NCBI RefSeq assembly: GCF_963678635.1
Contig: NC_087066.1
Coordinates: forward strand, 50,277,581-50,341,580
From: Symsagittifera roscoffensis
Lineage: Eukaryota > Xenacoelomorpha > Acoela > Convolutidae
Direction: 5' to 3'
Length of the DNA stretch: 64,000 bases
Part shown: piece after piece, positions 34,251 through 43,687 of the stretch
Position numbering within the stretch: the first letter of the stretch is position 1
Layout: each line of letters starts with the position of its first letter
The notes under the pieces: model-generated
What the model saw: only the letters and a program-made list of their open reading frames with translations
The model's database searches: none
What the model was told of the DNA's origin: nothing
Translations under genes and position numbers: made by a program

Positions 34251-34950
34251 TTATAAGAATGGGAAAGTCCGCTCAAAAACAATAAGGCAGAGGATTGCAC
34301 TCCTCAGAACTGCAAAACATATTTTTGTTCTAATAAAAATGATTGTGTCCGAGTATGATTCGTTCCGTTTCTCGCCTAGTTTCTTTGCTAGTTTCTGGAT
34401 GTTTTTTGTAGCGCTTGGTGCTGCTCCTCCGGTACACAAATTAGAGGAACAAAGCTGCTGTGTTCCACATACAGATTTTTTTGTTGGTATTTTAGTGTTT
34501 TGACACTCTCATGATCTTTGCAGGCGTCAGATATAGTTTTGGGGCAGGATTTAGCATGTGGGTTGAAAGTTTTTACATCGAAAAAAGTTCGACTGTATCG
34601 GCCGCCCCAGAGTCCATATGCCTTGATGTCAAGTCGAGCGTCATCTTCAGTAGTGGTTGTATTGTTGTGAAAGCTTTCGCCTTCCAACGATTGAAGTTTC
34701 GGCTCTATTTCAACATCATGACATACTTCATTCAGGAGTGTCGCAAAGGTATCGCGAGTTTCATTATGTCTTAGATGAGTGTATCCACCTTTGGGACAGT
34801 ATAGAGAGTGGGTCAGTGTGAATGATTGTCCATATGGGCATGTATGTGGGGTAATTGGTGGTGCCCATCCATATCTCAGATGTTATCTATATTTAAACTC
34901 TGATTTCGTGAGGGAAAAATTGTTCTTTTAGGGGTAGTACGCTTAGCCAA
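34251..34950 (-). pseudogene. Element D CCHC and restriction-like endonuclease domain
   Basis: About 34870-34720 reads L-R-Y-G-W, then C-P-Y-G-Q-S-F-T-L-T-H-S-L-Y-C and G-G-Y-x-x-L-R-H-N-E-x-R-D. This is the zinc-binding element before the nuclease; the second Cys (C-x-C-G in relatives) is Tyr here. 34687-34388 has D-D-A-R-L-D-I-K-A-Y-G-L-W and F-F-D-V-K-T-F-N-P, the PD-(D/E)XK core (Asp and D-V-K). After a frameshift, 34439-34251 has E-S-Y-S-D-T-I-I-F-I-R-T-K-I and the terminal helix. Confidence 0.75.
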
Positions 34951-35147
34951 TTCGATGCTTTTTTTCTGTGACGCTAGATTTATTGTCAGTTTTTTTTCTG
35001 ATGAGCAGTTTTCCATAATTTTAGCCTTTTTTAGAGAGTGTGATGTTCTGTCTCTCAGTTTTGATGTTTCTATTTATCAGAGTTTGTTCCCTTTCAGCTA
35101 TTTCTGGATTACTGTTTTCTAACGGATCACAAATTGCTTGTGACCAT

Positions 35148-36416
35148 TCATATTTTCTGAAAGTCTGTGCTACTGAGGAGGTCCAATCCTCCCATTTTTA
35201 GTGGTAGTGCAAAAAGGTTGCGATCTTCATCGGTTATATGGTTTTTACCAGTAATACGTACCAGTAGCTGCTGTCTTACGTTTTTCTCAATTTCATCCAT
35301 TTTCTTAAATGCTTCCGGAGTTGTTCTGGTCAGAAAGCTTAATTTATTTTGAACTCCCTTTGTGTAGCAGTAGTACGTATTTTGTGGTGATGATTTAGGT
35401 ATTTTGGAAAGCTTTTCAGTTAGAGTAGCTGTCTTTTCAATTTTGCTTTCCATGTATTTATCCCATGCTGATGGTGTTCCTATAACCAATCCAAGGACTC
35501 TGAAACCGTCTACCATTGTAATATTTGTGCCTTCGAATACTTTTATGGCGCTTTCACGACGGTTTTCTTTGCTATGAGTTAATACTTAGAAGGCTTCACA
35601 TTGTATCCGAAAGCCTTTCCGTGCACATTCAGGTTGTCCAATATTGCGCGAAGACTTTAAAGATCACATGCAGCGCTTCCATCATCTGCGTACCATTTTT
35701 GGGTGAAATTTGGTTTTGTGCAGGAGCTCAATAAGTGGAATTAACCCAATTTTGTACATAGCCATTACGAGGGGATCAACCTGCGTTGTGCCTTTGGTAG
35801 ATGTCAAAACCGTGCTATTGACATATACATTTGAGGGATGTTTACTTGAATTGACCAGCGCATGATGTACTGCCGGACAAAAAAGTTCTACATTTTTTAT
35901 AGCAAATTCTCTATTAAGCGAGTTGAAGGCAATTTCTGCATCAATAAGTAGTATGGTGTCCGTTTCCGGTTTCTCAAACTCGTTCCTCAAGTTGTGGATA
36001 GCAAATTCGATTCCACACTTCTGACCTAAGCAGAGTTGGAAATTTTTTCCGAGATTTTTAAGGTCTGATTTTATACATTGGGTGAATGTTTTGCCAATTA
36101 CTCTTCTCAGAACATCGCCTATACCAATGGGCCGTGCCACTGGATTTTTGTCCAGAGGTATCAGGCGACACGAGTTGTACGTTAGGTTTTTGTGGTGGAG
36201 AACTTTACTTGCTATTGTATAGAATAGTTCAGCAAATGTTTTGTAAAGCTCAATGGATGTCTGGTTGAAGTGAGTTAATATCCTTGTCCATTCGCACGCA
36301 TCTAAACCTGAGAGACCGTGGCTTCCGTGCGTTTTCAGGGTTGATTTTCGAATTGTCTTGACGTTTATTTGTTCGATTATAGAGGGTAGAGGGGTGGTAT
36401 GGCAATGAGTCTTCAC
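35148..36416 (-). pseudogene. Element D reverse transcriptase
   Basis: 36416-35682 contains G-L-S-G-L-D-A-C-E-W, R-L-I-P-L-D-K-N-P, R-P-I-G-I-G-D-V-L-R-R-V-I-G-K, motif A as L-I-D-A-E-I-A-F-N-S-L-N-R and T-K-G-T-T-Q-V-D-P (Q-G-D-P in active relatives, Gly changed to Val). The Y-A-D-D motif lies at about 35690 just after a frameshift (W-Y-A-D-D-G-S-A). 35516-35148 is the post-RT segment with G-L-V-I-G-T-P and L-P-L-K-M-G-G-L. Confidence 0.8.
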
Positions 36417-36981
36417 TTACTTCAGTTATATAAATAAGGTTCGCTGCTTTGGCTTGAGGGTGTTTTTCTTTAAAGATACTCAGGACTGTTTTTCCTTCAA
36501 TGACTTCATTTAGGGGAAGTACTCCTTTTGTTTTCCTGTCTGAAAGGCAGCCAATGGCGGCAGATATTTTGCCTGTACTCATTAGTTTATCGAATTGCTT
36601 AACTTCCTCATTTACTTTGGGCTTCTTCTGCTTTGGATGTCTTATTTGGAGAGCTTTCGCGTCAGTAATTATGAAGCGGCTTAGTGTTTTAGAATTTGAT
36701 CCGTTTGTTTCTGATTTCGTTTTTGGGAGCAGCAGATGTGGGAGAACCCTTGCTGCTTTCCTTGCGAAATTAGAATTTGGTGTTTTTCCTACTAATGACA
36801 ACAACTGGTGGTTCAGTAGTTCTACGAATTGGAAACCGGGCTTGTTCTTGCTTAGAATTATGACGCCCGGTTTCCAGTTAAAGGAACTTTTATATAGGTC
36901 GTTTTTTGTAATTTCAAATTCTTGGTCGATAAGTTTCCAGGGGTCGAAGGGTCTGTAGTGATTACTGGGGGCGATGGACAA
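36250..36981 (-). pseudogene. Element D spacer before RT
   Basis: 243 open codons: W-K-L-I-D near the start, W-K-P-G-V-I-I-L-S-K-N, a K-A-A-R-V-L-P-H-L-L-L-P-K segment and K-G-V-L-P-L-N, typical of the region between zinc finger and RT in these elements. It ends by overlapping the RT frame in a different register (frameshift near 36400). Confidence 0.65.
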
Positions 36982-37291
36982 GATTGTGTTGCGTTGGGCA
37001 GTACGTTTGTTTCAGGTGTTGTCGGTGATGTTTCTCTTTAATTGTGATGGGGGCTGTGCTTGTTGGTTTTTGAGTTATGATGAGGGCTGTGATTGTTGGT
37101 CTGTTGGTGGATGTGGGCTCTTTTGCAAAGTTTTCGGGGCTGCATTGTATGCAGGAAAACCCAGCGTAATAAAATTTGCTGCTCTGTAGCCCGCTACATG
37201 AGACATGGATGTAAGCTTTGCAAATGACACATCTTATGCCTCCTTTTTCGAGGTGACGTTTGCAAATATGGCAGTGCGTTTGATCGGCCAT
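36962..37291 (-). pseudogene. Element D N-terminal PHD-like zinc finger
   Basis: M-A-D-Q-T-H-C-H-I-C-K-R opens the frame; the Cys/His pattern is C-H-I-C, C-V-I-C, H-V-S-C-S-G-L, C-I-Q-C, a PHD-like C4HC3 arrangement seen at the N-terminus of this element type. A Thr/Pro-rich linker follows, and the frame shifts into the next segment at about 36970. Confidence 0.7.
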
Positions 37292-37462
37292 AATTTGGTA
37301 GCGAGGAGGGTAAATTTATGGTGAATATACACAAGTTAGCTGAGCGAGCAATAAACTGAAAATTTTATTACGATAAAAAGAAAAATGAATACTATCTTTA
37401 CAAAACATATTAGCAGTAATTCTAACGTTTAGATTGGGGGAATTAATTCGTATTTTTGATCA

Positions 37463-38126
37463 TTAAAATGTATTAATAAGGCGACACAAAGAGTTTTTAG
37501 AGCACCAAGTTTTGTTTATGAAGTGATTATTTGCAGAGAGGATGGTTTTGGGGATAATTAGCAAGTTTGGTTTAAACTTATGAATTGTCAAATTTATTAA
37601 AAGTCTCCAATCATTAGCAAAGTCTGAAACCGTAGATGAGTTATCATTAAATCCGGCTACTATAGTAACACAGTTCAGTTTCTGCGAGGGGTAGCGCGAG
37701 ACATTAGCGGCAAGGCCGGCTAGCTTTGCACCTCTGTACGAGTGAACTGGCGAAACAAAGAGTTATTTAGAGCATCAAGTTTTCACTGTATTAAGTGATT
37801 ATTTGCAGAGAGGATGGTTTTGGGGATAATTAGCCCATTTGGGTTAAGCTTACGAATTATCAAATTTATTAAAAGTCTGCAATCATTAGCAAAGTCTGAA
37901 ACCGTAAATGAGTTATCATAAATCCGGCTACTATAGTAACACAGTTCAGTTTCTGCGAGGGGTAGCGCGAGACAGTAGCGGCAAGGTCGGCTAGCTTTGC
38001 ACCTCTGTACGAGTGAACCGTGGCTCCGACATCTTTGGGGCTGCAGTACTTGGTCCTTAAGGTTGCTATTACCAGTTTCCTGCTCCACGTGGTTAGCCGT
38101 TTCGGCCTGTACTTCGGCACGGACAT
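37463..38126 (-). pseudogene. SGNH-esterase-like ORF, possible ORF1 of element D, with tandem duplication
   Basis: On the - strand, M-S-V-P-K-Y-R-P-K (38126) leads to H-S-Y-R-G-A-K-L-A-D-L-A and V-T-I-V-A-G-F, where intact copies continue N-D-N-S (a G-x-N-D block). G-A and G-x-N-D are the block II and III shapes of SGNH hydrolases, a domain known in ORF1 of some LINEs. The C-terminal half is duplicated: the first copy (38020-37749) has lost one A after the G-F codon pair and is frameshifted; the second (37748-37463) stays open to N-K-T-W-C-S-K-N and stops at TAA 37463-37465. The catalytic Ser block was not identified. It sits 171 bases upstream of the element D zinc-finger ORF, same strand. 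Confidence 0.5.
37480..38025. repeat. Tandem duplication, period about 272 bp
   Basis: GAGGATGGTTTTGGGGATAA starts at 37538 and again at 37810. The units 37480-37750 and 37751-38025 are about 90 percent alike by eye, including GGGGTAGCGCGAGACA and CTTTGCACCTCTGTACGAGT. The duplicated segment is the 3' half of the SGNH-like ORF. Confidence 0.9.
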
Positions 38127-38373
38127 TCACTAAACAGTGTACAAAAGAGGCAAAACAAGAGAAAGAATAGATTGTAAAATGGATTGTAGAGAAATGGATT
38201 TGAACAACAAATAACAAAAAAGAAATGAAAGCGACTACAACCTGGCTTTTCTCGGGTGGAGGTTCCGGCGGGGATGTCCGGGTATAGGGGGAGTATCGCT
38301 GCTTAACCAGTTTGTCTCTAAAATCCCGTACCGGGCCTTCTGACAAGCGCACCATTATTAGCCTATCATATCA

Positions 38374-38429
38374 CAGGTAGGATGCGGTACCAAACGAGGA
38401 GCAGGTAGGATGCGGTACCAAACGAGGAG
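38374..38429. repeat. 28-bp tandem repeat, two units
   Basis: The 28-base unit starts CAGGTAGGATGCGG (38374-38401) and is repeated without change at 38402-38429. It lies between element D/ORF1 (-) and element E (+). Confidence 0.95.
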
Positions 38430-38500
38430 CAGAAATAGCTGCGCACTCGTTTCGAAACCTAATTTAACGCGACGACAATCCAAAATGCACTGTTCTTTTA

Positions 38501-39028
38501 AAACTAGATTTTAAGAATGCCTTTAACTCTTCAAACAGAGAAACAATGCTGAATCCTGTTTTTTCAAATTGCCCCGAATTGTATAATTACACCCATTGCG
38601 CATGTGGTAAACCTAGTTACCTTTTTTACGGAAGCTCTGTCATAATGTCAGAAGACGGAACTCAGCAAGGTGATCCTGAAGCCCCACCCCTTTTTGCGGA
38701 AACAATTCATACACTAGTCAAACAGTTGGTGTCGAAAATTAACATCTGGTATTTAGATGATGGCAATTTAGCCGACGACTATAAGGTAGTACTCTGGGAC
38801 CTTAAAAACATTCTGAAATCGGAACAAATTTACGGCCTGAGCTTAAACACTGAGAAGTGTGAACTTTGTTTTTTGGGACCGACTACTAGTACACAGTATA
38901 ATTCAATTTTAACACAATTTCGAAAAAAACGCCCCAAAATAAAAAATAAAAACGAAAGAAGAACTGCTCATTTTAGGTTCTCCAATCGGCGAACTTTGTC
39001 GAAAGGAATTGCTCGACGAAAAAATTAG
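38501..39028 (+). pseudogene. Element E reverse transcriptase, C-terminal two thirds
   Basis: Reads K-L-D-F-K-N-A-F-N-S-S-N-R (motif A) at once, then D-G-T-Q-Q-G-D-P-E-A-P-P-L-F (motif B) and W-Y-L-D-D-G-N-L-A-D-D (catalytic Y-L-D-D). L-S-L-N-T-E-K-C-E-L follows. The upstream fingers are missing, so the copy is 5'-truncated, the common outcome of target-primed reverse transcription. Confidence 0.8.
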
Positions 39029-39202
39029 GGAGCTTGAAAAAATCTAGGATGTCATTGAGAAATTATGGTTTTTACTTCCTGAAAAATTCTAGCATGCCAA
39101 AACTCCTCTATTTTTTGCGTACGAGCCCTTGTTTTTTGCAAAATCGAACCAACGGACGTAAAAAGATTCAACATGTTCTAAAACAAATTTAGCTCCCAAT
39201 GG

Positions 39203-39457
39203 TTGAACGTCATCCCGTGCAAAAATTTAAGGTTAAAACTGTCGACCCAACAACTCAGAATTGCGATAGGACTTCAATTAGGATCAAAAATATGCGAACG
39301 GCATAAAGGTGTGTGCGGAAAAGACGTTACCGAGGATGGTTGGCATGGTCTTTCTTGCCTCAAAAGTGCAGGGAGATTCTCTAGGCATTCAAACCTGAAT
39401 GCCCTTATAAAGCAGAGTCTATCATCTACTCACATTCCGTCTGTTTTAGAACCACGA
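39203..39457 (+). pseudogene. Element E CCHC element, first half of REL region
   Basis: Contains L-R-I-A-I-G-L-Q-L-G, C-G-K-D-V-T-E-D-G-W-H-G-L-S-C (Cys/His zinc element), S-R-H-S-N-L-N and I-P-S-V-L-E-P. The frame is then interrupted by the nested insertion. Fragment C at 32.6 kb has the same joint uninterrupted. Confidence 0.75.
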
Positions 39458-40006
39458 AAGGGAAATGGACTTTATCCTCCACGGTCATTATCCTCCAGGC
39501 GATATCCTCCACCATTATCCTCCATTTCTCAAACAGGGACTTTTTCCTCCATTTTTATCCCCCAATTTTATGAATTTGGATGTTTTCCTCCAATTAGTAA
39601 ATTCAGTCAAATTATTAGATTATATCCAATATTTGATCATTTCAGACAATAAATGGAACTTCCTGATCATTCCGCGTACGGGCAGCCCAATTATATGGAA
39701 CAAGTTGACTTCGGAACATCTGGAGGATAAAGTCCGTTTCCCTTGAGAAACCATGAAATTTGCCATGCTCAACAAAAACCAACGAAATCGAAAACTTCAA
39801 TTACGATTTGATTGAAATTATTAATTTTTGTTCTTCAATTTCATCGCAGTTTTAATTGTCAGTTAATTTCTCCTACCTGCTTTGTTTTTTTTCCGTTTCA
39901 TTCTTCTCAATAAATGAAAAAGGCGCTTTTATACTCGGAGGACTTTATCCGCCATGGAGGATATCGCCTGGAGGATAATTACCGTGGAGGATAAAGTCCT
40001 GTACCC
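39458..40006. mobile_element. 549-bp non-autonomous element with 45-bp terminal inverted repeats
   Basis: Left arm 39467-39511 and right arm 39955-39999 are inverted copies with one mismatch; the arm begins GGACTTTATCCTCCACGGT. CCACGA occurs on both sides (39452-39457 and 40007-40012), a likely 6-bp target duplication, and removing the element with one CCACGA rejoins the REL frame exactly. The left arm region carries five or more tandem-like ATCCTCCA/TCCTCCA units, possible transposase binding sites. It encodes nothing of its own. Confidence 0.85.
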
Positions 40007-40012
40007 CCACGA

Positions 40013-40444
40013 CACCTCTACAGTACCGATCAGAAGCGTCCAGACGGTTTGACGCTCGTTCCATGGGCTGATGGTAAGCAGCTCTTGTGGGATGTAACGG
40101 TAGTAGACTCCTTAACTCCTTGTAGGATTAATGCCGGGTCTGTTTGTAACCCTGGTATGGCTGCCGCTGAAGCGGAAGAGCGAAAAATTGACAAGTATAA
40201 AGATCTTGTAAATGATGGATATCTTTTTCAACCGCTAGCTTTTGAAATTCAGGGCGCGGCCGGCCCCAGCACAGAAGTTTTTTTGAGCAAGCTTTGTAAG
40301 AACCTAAGCATATGCACTGAGGAACCCAGAGCAGGCAGCTTTTTAAAACAGAAAATCTCCCTGGCAATACAGATTGCGAACGCCGCTTGCGTACTCGGAA
40401 CAATAAAGGACAAAATAACTTTCGACGAAATTTTTTACTTGTAA
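40013..40444 (+). pseudogene. Element E restriction-like endonuclease domain
   Basis: Reads K-R-P-D-G-L-T-L-V-P-W then L-L-W-D-V-T-V-V-D-S-L: a PD-(D/E)XK-type core with R-P-D and W-D-V. It continues A-A-A-E-A-E-E-R-K, K-Y-x-x-L, an F-E-I-Q-G segment and Q-K-I-S-L-A-I-Q-I-A-N-A-A, the C-terminal helix of this family, and stops at 40442-40444. Frame intact over 131 codons. Confidence 0.8.
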
Positions 40445-40572
40445 CACTTGTATATTATATTATCTCGTGTCGAGTTGCGTGTTCTTATTGAAGAAACGTA
40501 ACCCGTATCGATTTTAATTGAAAAGGACTTAAACACTTGTCATCTTCTTTTATCATTATCACTTCCATATCT

Positions 40573-40660
40573 AGAAAGTTCCAAGGATTTTGACTGGAAT
40601 ACATGATGATGGGACTCATGACTGTAACCTCGGTTACTATGATACTTTTGACCTTCTGAT
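40573..40660 (+). other. 3' UTR of element E with terminal hairpin
   Basis: GTAACCTCGGTTAC (40624-40637) is a 6-bp-stem hairpin. Fragment C carries GTAACCTCTGTTAC (33866-33879) in the same context (GGGACT...TGACT before, TATGAT after) and then poly-A. This looks like the conserved 3' recognition end of the family. Confidence 0.6.
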
Positions 40661-40954
40661 TACTTGAAAAAAAATCATATCACATGAAACTTTTTAATAA
40701 GATAATCACAACAATTAGGCTAATGATCTATGATACTTTTCACATTCTGATTGTCTTATATATTTATAAAAACAAAAGTGCGTAGAAATAAAAATCAAGT
40801 AACGCTGTGTTTATGGCAACCAGAAACAGTATTTATCTAACAGGGCAAGCATGAAGAACTGACAAGAAGTCTGAAATTGTGCGTCTACTTGTTATGAACA
40901 CAAATTAACGCTAATCTGACGATAACGGTGCATTGTTTAATCGTTTTTGATGTT
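40661..40954. other. Spacer upstream of ICMT
   Basis: AT-rich, with a short repeated phrase CTATGATACTTTT (40638 and 40729). Any ICMT promoter would lie here; no TATA box or Inr can be singled out. Confidence 0.35.
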
Positions 40955-40970
40955 TCAAGTTTTGTTTCAG
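40955..40970 (+). other. Splice acceptor in the ICMT 5' leader
   Basis: TCAAGTTTTGTTTCAG ends 44 nt before the ATG. With the same arrangement at the next three genes it may be a trans-splice acceptor; a 5' UTR intron is the alternative. Confidence 0.5.
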
Positions 40971-41014
40971 ATCCCGTGATGTAGCATAATTTAGGTATAT
41001 AAAATTGGACAGAA

Positions 41015-41902
41015 ATGAAAGCTTTTGTTTTGAGTGCTTTCTGCTTTGTAGCCAGCGCGCTATTCTTTTTCTTTTCATCCAATGAGTATCAAAATCCTCC
41101 TTCAAATCAGCAACAGCCGGTTAGCACTAAGATTTTTGGTTGGTCTTCGGACTGGCATTTAATTTTTCTTCTATTTCTTCTGCTTATATCATATGGAATT
41201 CATCAAAAGCAAACAAATTGTTTGGTTTTGGACGTATGTTTGATTTCGCTAATGTTAGGCTCTTTTTTCTCATATTCGTTGTTACTGGCATTACATGGCA
41301 GTGCTCCACAACTTAGACCTTTATTCTGTTATATCGCTCTGATGTGCGTTTTTCATTTCCTGGAGTTTTTACTTACAGCTATGTTCCATTCACACTCTCT
41401 ATCAATTTCATCTTTCTTACTCAATCAAAGCAAGGAATATGTCATCGCGTTTGTTGCCAGTGTTTCTGAGTACCTAATTGAAGTGTATTTAATTGAAGAT
41501 TTAAAAAACATCCAGTCTATTTTTTGGACTGGTCTTACAGTTTGTGTCACCGGAGATTTATTGCGGAAAGCAGCTATGGTTCAAGCAGGTGTCAATTTTA
41601 CGCATCTACTTCAGTATTCACGGAGGTCGAACCACAAACTTGTAACGGACGGTTTTTATGGAGTAGTTAGACATCCCACGTATACAGGGTGGTGTTTGTT
41701 TGCTGTGTCCAGTCAAGTGATGCTCATCAACCCTGTATGCACAGTTCTCTTCACATATGCTGCCTTTGTCTTCTTCTCAGAAAGAGTAGAAGAGGAAGAG
41801 CTTCTCTTGATTTCTTTCTTTGGCAAAGAATACATCAAATACAAGAGCCAAGTGCCGTCCGGACTGCCCTTCATCAAGGGCCCTCAGCTAATGAGCAGCT
41901 AA
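41015..41902 (+). CDS. ICMT: Protein-S-isoprenylcysteine O-methyltransferase
   Basis: Methylates the C-terminal isoprenylcysteine of Ras, Rho and other CaaX proteins at the ER membrane, using S-adenosylmethionine, after prenylation and Rce1 cleavage. The 295-residue frame is close to the family length (~285). It has several hydrophobic membrane segments (about residues 1-16, 45-60, 70-95, 110-130) and the conserved C-terminal half: G-D-L-L-R-K-A-A-M, F-x-H-L-L-Q-Y-S-R-R-S-N-H-K-L-V-T-D-G-F-Y, R-H-P-x-Y-T-G-W (SAM/catalytic motif) and E-R-V-E-E-E-E, then F-F-G-K-E-Y-I-K-Y and V-P-S-G-L-P-F-I. The ATG at 41015 is the first in frame. The gene is intronless, unlike RBM8A and SBDS. AATAAA signals follow at 41912 and 41927. 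Confidence 0.95.
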   Translation: MKAFVLSAFCFVASALFFFFSSNEYQNPPSNQQQPVSTKIFGWSSDWHLIFLLFLLLISYGIHQKQTNCLVLDVCLISLMLGSFFSYSLLLALHGSAPQLRPLFCYIALMCVFHFLEFLLTAMFHSHSLSISSFLLNQSKEYVIAFVASVSEYLIEVYLIEDLKNIQSIFWTGLTVCVTGDLLRKAAMVQAGVNFTHLLQYSRRSNHKLVTDGFYGVVRHPTYTGWCLFAVSSQVMLINPVCTVLFTYAAFVFFSERVEEEELLLISFFGKEYIKYKSQVPSGLPFIKGPQLMSS

Positions 41903-42109
41903 TTTCTTGAAAATAAATGTTTTATCAATAAATATTGTAGCCTTCAATGGAACAATGTTTTGTGTACAATAGATGTTTTTCATGTTAAGAGTTTTATAAT
42001 CTATTATCTATCTGTTATCTATCTAACCAGGAAACTGAAGTAGAAAAGAAACATGAAACTCAGGGTCACCTCAGAATTTTTAACCGTTTTTAAAATAAGC
42101 AACCCAATA
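41903..42109. terminator. ICMT 3' UTR with polyadenylation signals
   Basis: AATAAA at 41912-41917 and 41927-41932, 10 and 25 bases after the stop, followed by GT-rich sequence. A very short 3' UTR is implied. Confidence 0.7.
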
Positions 42110-43080
42110 GTGGGATGCTGACAGGGTTCCCCCAGGGGTTGCAAATTTTGCCTCGAATTGTGGCCCCAATCCTCTTAGTTAATGAGATTAGTTAACTCCC
42201 AACCCTTTAGTTAGGTAATGTCAGAGTACCCCATTGATTGCAAATATTGCCTCAAATCCTTGTAGTTTTTGAGATATGACGTTTTTTATTAATTCTTTTA
42301 AATATCTGTCAGGGTTCCCCAGGGATTACAAATGTTGCGTCCAAAATGTTGCTCTTAGTTTGTTATTTTTTGAAAATGTTCAATGAACTTAGATATAAAA
42401 ATTGTCACAAAATTTGTAGTTCCCATCTCTATTGTGAAGCTGTCAGGGCATTCTCAGGGGTTGCAATTTTTGCTTCCAAACATGACTGCTCAAATCTTTA
42501 TATTTTTCGAGACATGATGTTTGTGTGATTTTTTCGAAAAATTTTAAGAAAACTCAAATTCGTTTTTTAAATTCGAAATTCCCAACCCTGTAGGTGGGGG
42601 CTGTCAAAGTAGTCTCGGGGAGATACGGATCTTGCCTCCAAATTTTACTGCTCAAATCTTTGTAATTTTCCAGATATGACATTATTTGTAAAAATTTCAA
42701 AAAACTTTTCTTAGAACTTAAATTGATTTTTTTTTGAAAATTCCTAGCCCTGTAGTTGGGGATCTGTCGGGGTATTCTTAGGAGTTGCAAATCTTGGGTC
42801 CAAAGCTGACTGCTCACTTACTGTTAGCTTCCGAGATGTGACGTTTTTATTTTATTTTGGATTTTTTCAAAGAACTAAGATATTAAAAAAAACTTTAATG
42901 GTTAAAAAAATTTTATGGTTTTTCAAAATTTGGATTAAAAATGTTTTTTTTTTCTGTTGGTTTTTCAAAATTTGAATTAAAAAACCTTCAAAAACTTGAA
43001 ATTATCTACCCTGTAGTTGGGTACTATCATAGTACACTCAAAGGATGCAGATCTTTTTTCTAATATGCTGTTTTTTATCA
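42110..43080. repeat. Degenerate tandem array, about 7 units of 90-260 bp
   Basis: A phrase of the form CTGTCAGGGTNCYCAGGGGT then TGCAAATnTTGCCTCCAAA recurs at about 42118, 42219, 42305, 42439, 42600, 42765 and 43025. Between repeats are further shared phrases (CCCTGTAGTTGGG before, TGCTCAAATCTTTGTA and GAGATATGACGTTTTT after). Spacing is uneven, as in an old, decayed satellite. It lies between ICMT and LEO1 and encodes nothing. Confidence 0.75.
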
Positions 43081-43640
43081 ACTGATTAAATCTTTAAACC
43101 TCTTAAACTTTTTTTATGAATTCTTCACCATATCTGCATATTTAAGCTACACTACATGTTTAGATTTGGCTCAAATTTGTTTTTCTTGGTTTGATTTTGA
43201 TTTTTTTAAAGTTCAGTTCATTTCCTTTGTTAAAAGGAAGGCAAACTCCACTATCGGTTACTCTTTTCTAGCAGTCAGTTGGCTGTTTTTTTTATCGCTG
43301 TCGTCTACGCTTGTTAGTTTTTGATTCGATACTTATTTAGCCCTGGCTTTTGTGTTTCTCGATTTTTTCTCTCAAATTGAGCTTCATACGAGATTTGGTT
43401 GGAAGTTTTTCCGACACACTGGATTTTTTCTTCCGGTTTTTGTGGAATTTTGTTTTGTATCGCAAGTGTTAAAATTACAAATGGTATTTTCACATTGTAA
43501 TCCCGAAATCAGTGATGTAAGTTCCAAATTAATTTGAAGTTAAGGAAATATTTTCCCGTTTTATTACGTCACAGTCAGCTGGTTTTGTTGTACATGGGGA
43601 TTTAAATTCACTTCCGGGGCTCCATTGAGTTTTTGTTTCA
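43081..43640. other. Spacer and presumptive promoter region of LEO1
   Basis: AT-rich with no gene. The last 100 bases contain GTTTTGTTGTACATGG and an acceptor tract. Confidence 0.4.
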
Positions 43641-43641
43641 G
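43627..43641 (+). other. Splice acceptor in the LEO1 5' leader
   Basis: GAGTTTTTGTTTCAG ends 46 nt before the LEO1 ATG, same position and quality as at ICMT and SBDS. Confidence 0.5.
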
Positions 43642-43687
43642 TTGGAAATGCAGTGACTATATTTCGGGTTGATCTTTTTGAGCTGAA

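Larger units (their letters stand above)
34240..37291 (-). mobile_element. REL-type non-LTR retroelement D: PHD finger, RT, PD-(D/E)XK endonuclease
   Basis: Read on the - strand from 37291: an N-terminal zinc finger, a long basic spacer, a reverse transcriptase and a C-terminal CCHC plus restriction-like endonuclease domain ending at about 34251. RT followed by a C-terminal REL is the layout of early-branching non-LTR elements (the R2/R4/NeSL-like grade) rather than APE-type LINEs. The open frames are long (up to 244 codons) but separated by a few frameshifts and stops, so it is recently dead. It is followed upstream (38126-37463) by an SGNH-like ORF that may be its ORF1. Confidence 0.8.
38501..40660 (+). 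mobile_element. REL-type non-LTR retroelement E (5'-truncated) with nested insertion
   Basis: The homology starts inside RT at motif A and continues through RT, the CCHC element and the REL domain to a stop at 40442-40444 and a 3' UTR sharing a hairpin with fragment C. The sequence family differs from element D (different RT and REL consensus). It is interrupted at 39458-40006 by an inverted-repeat element; a single frameshift-rich gap separates the RT block (ending 39028) from the C-terminal block (starting about 39203). Confidence 0.8.
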
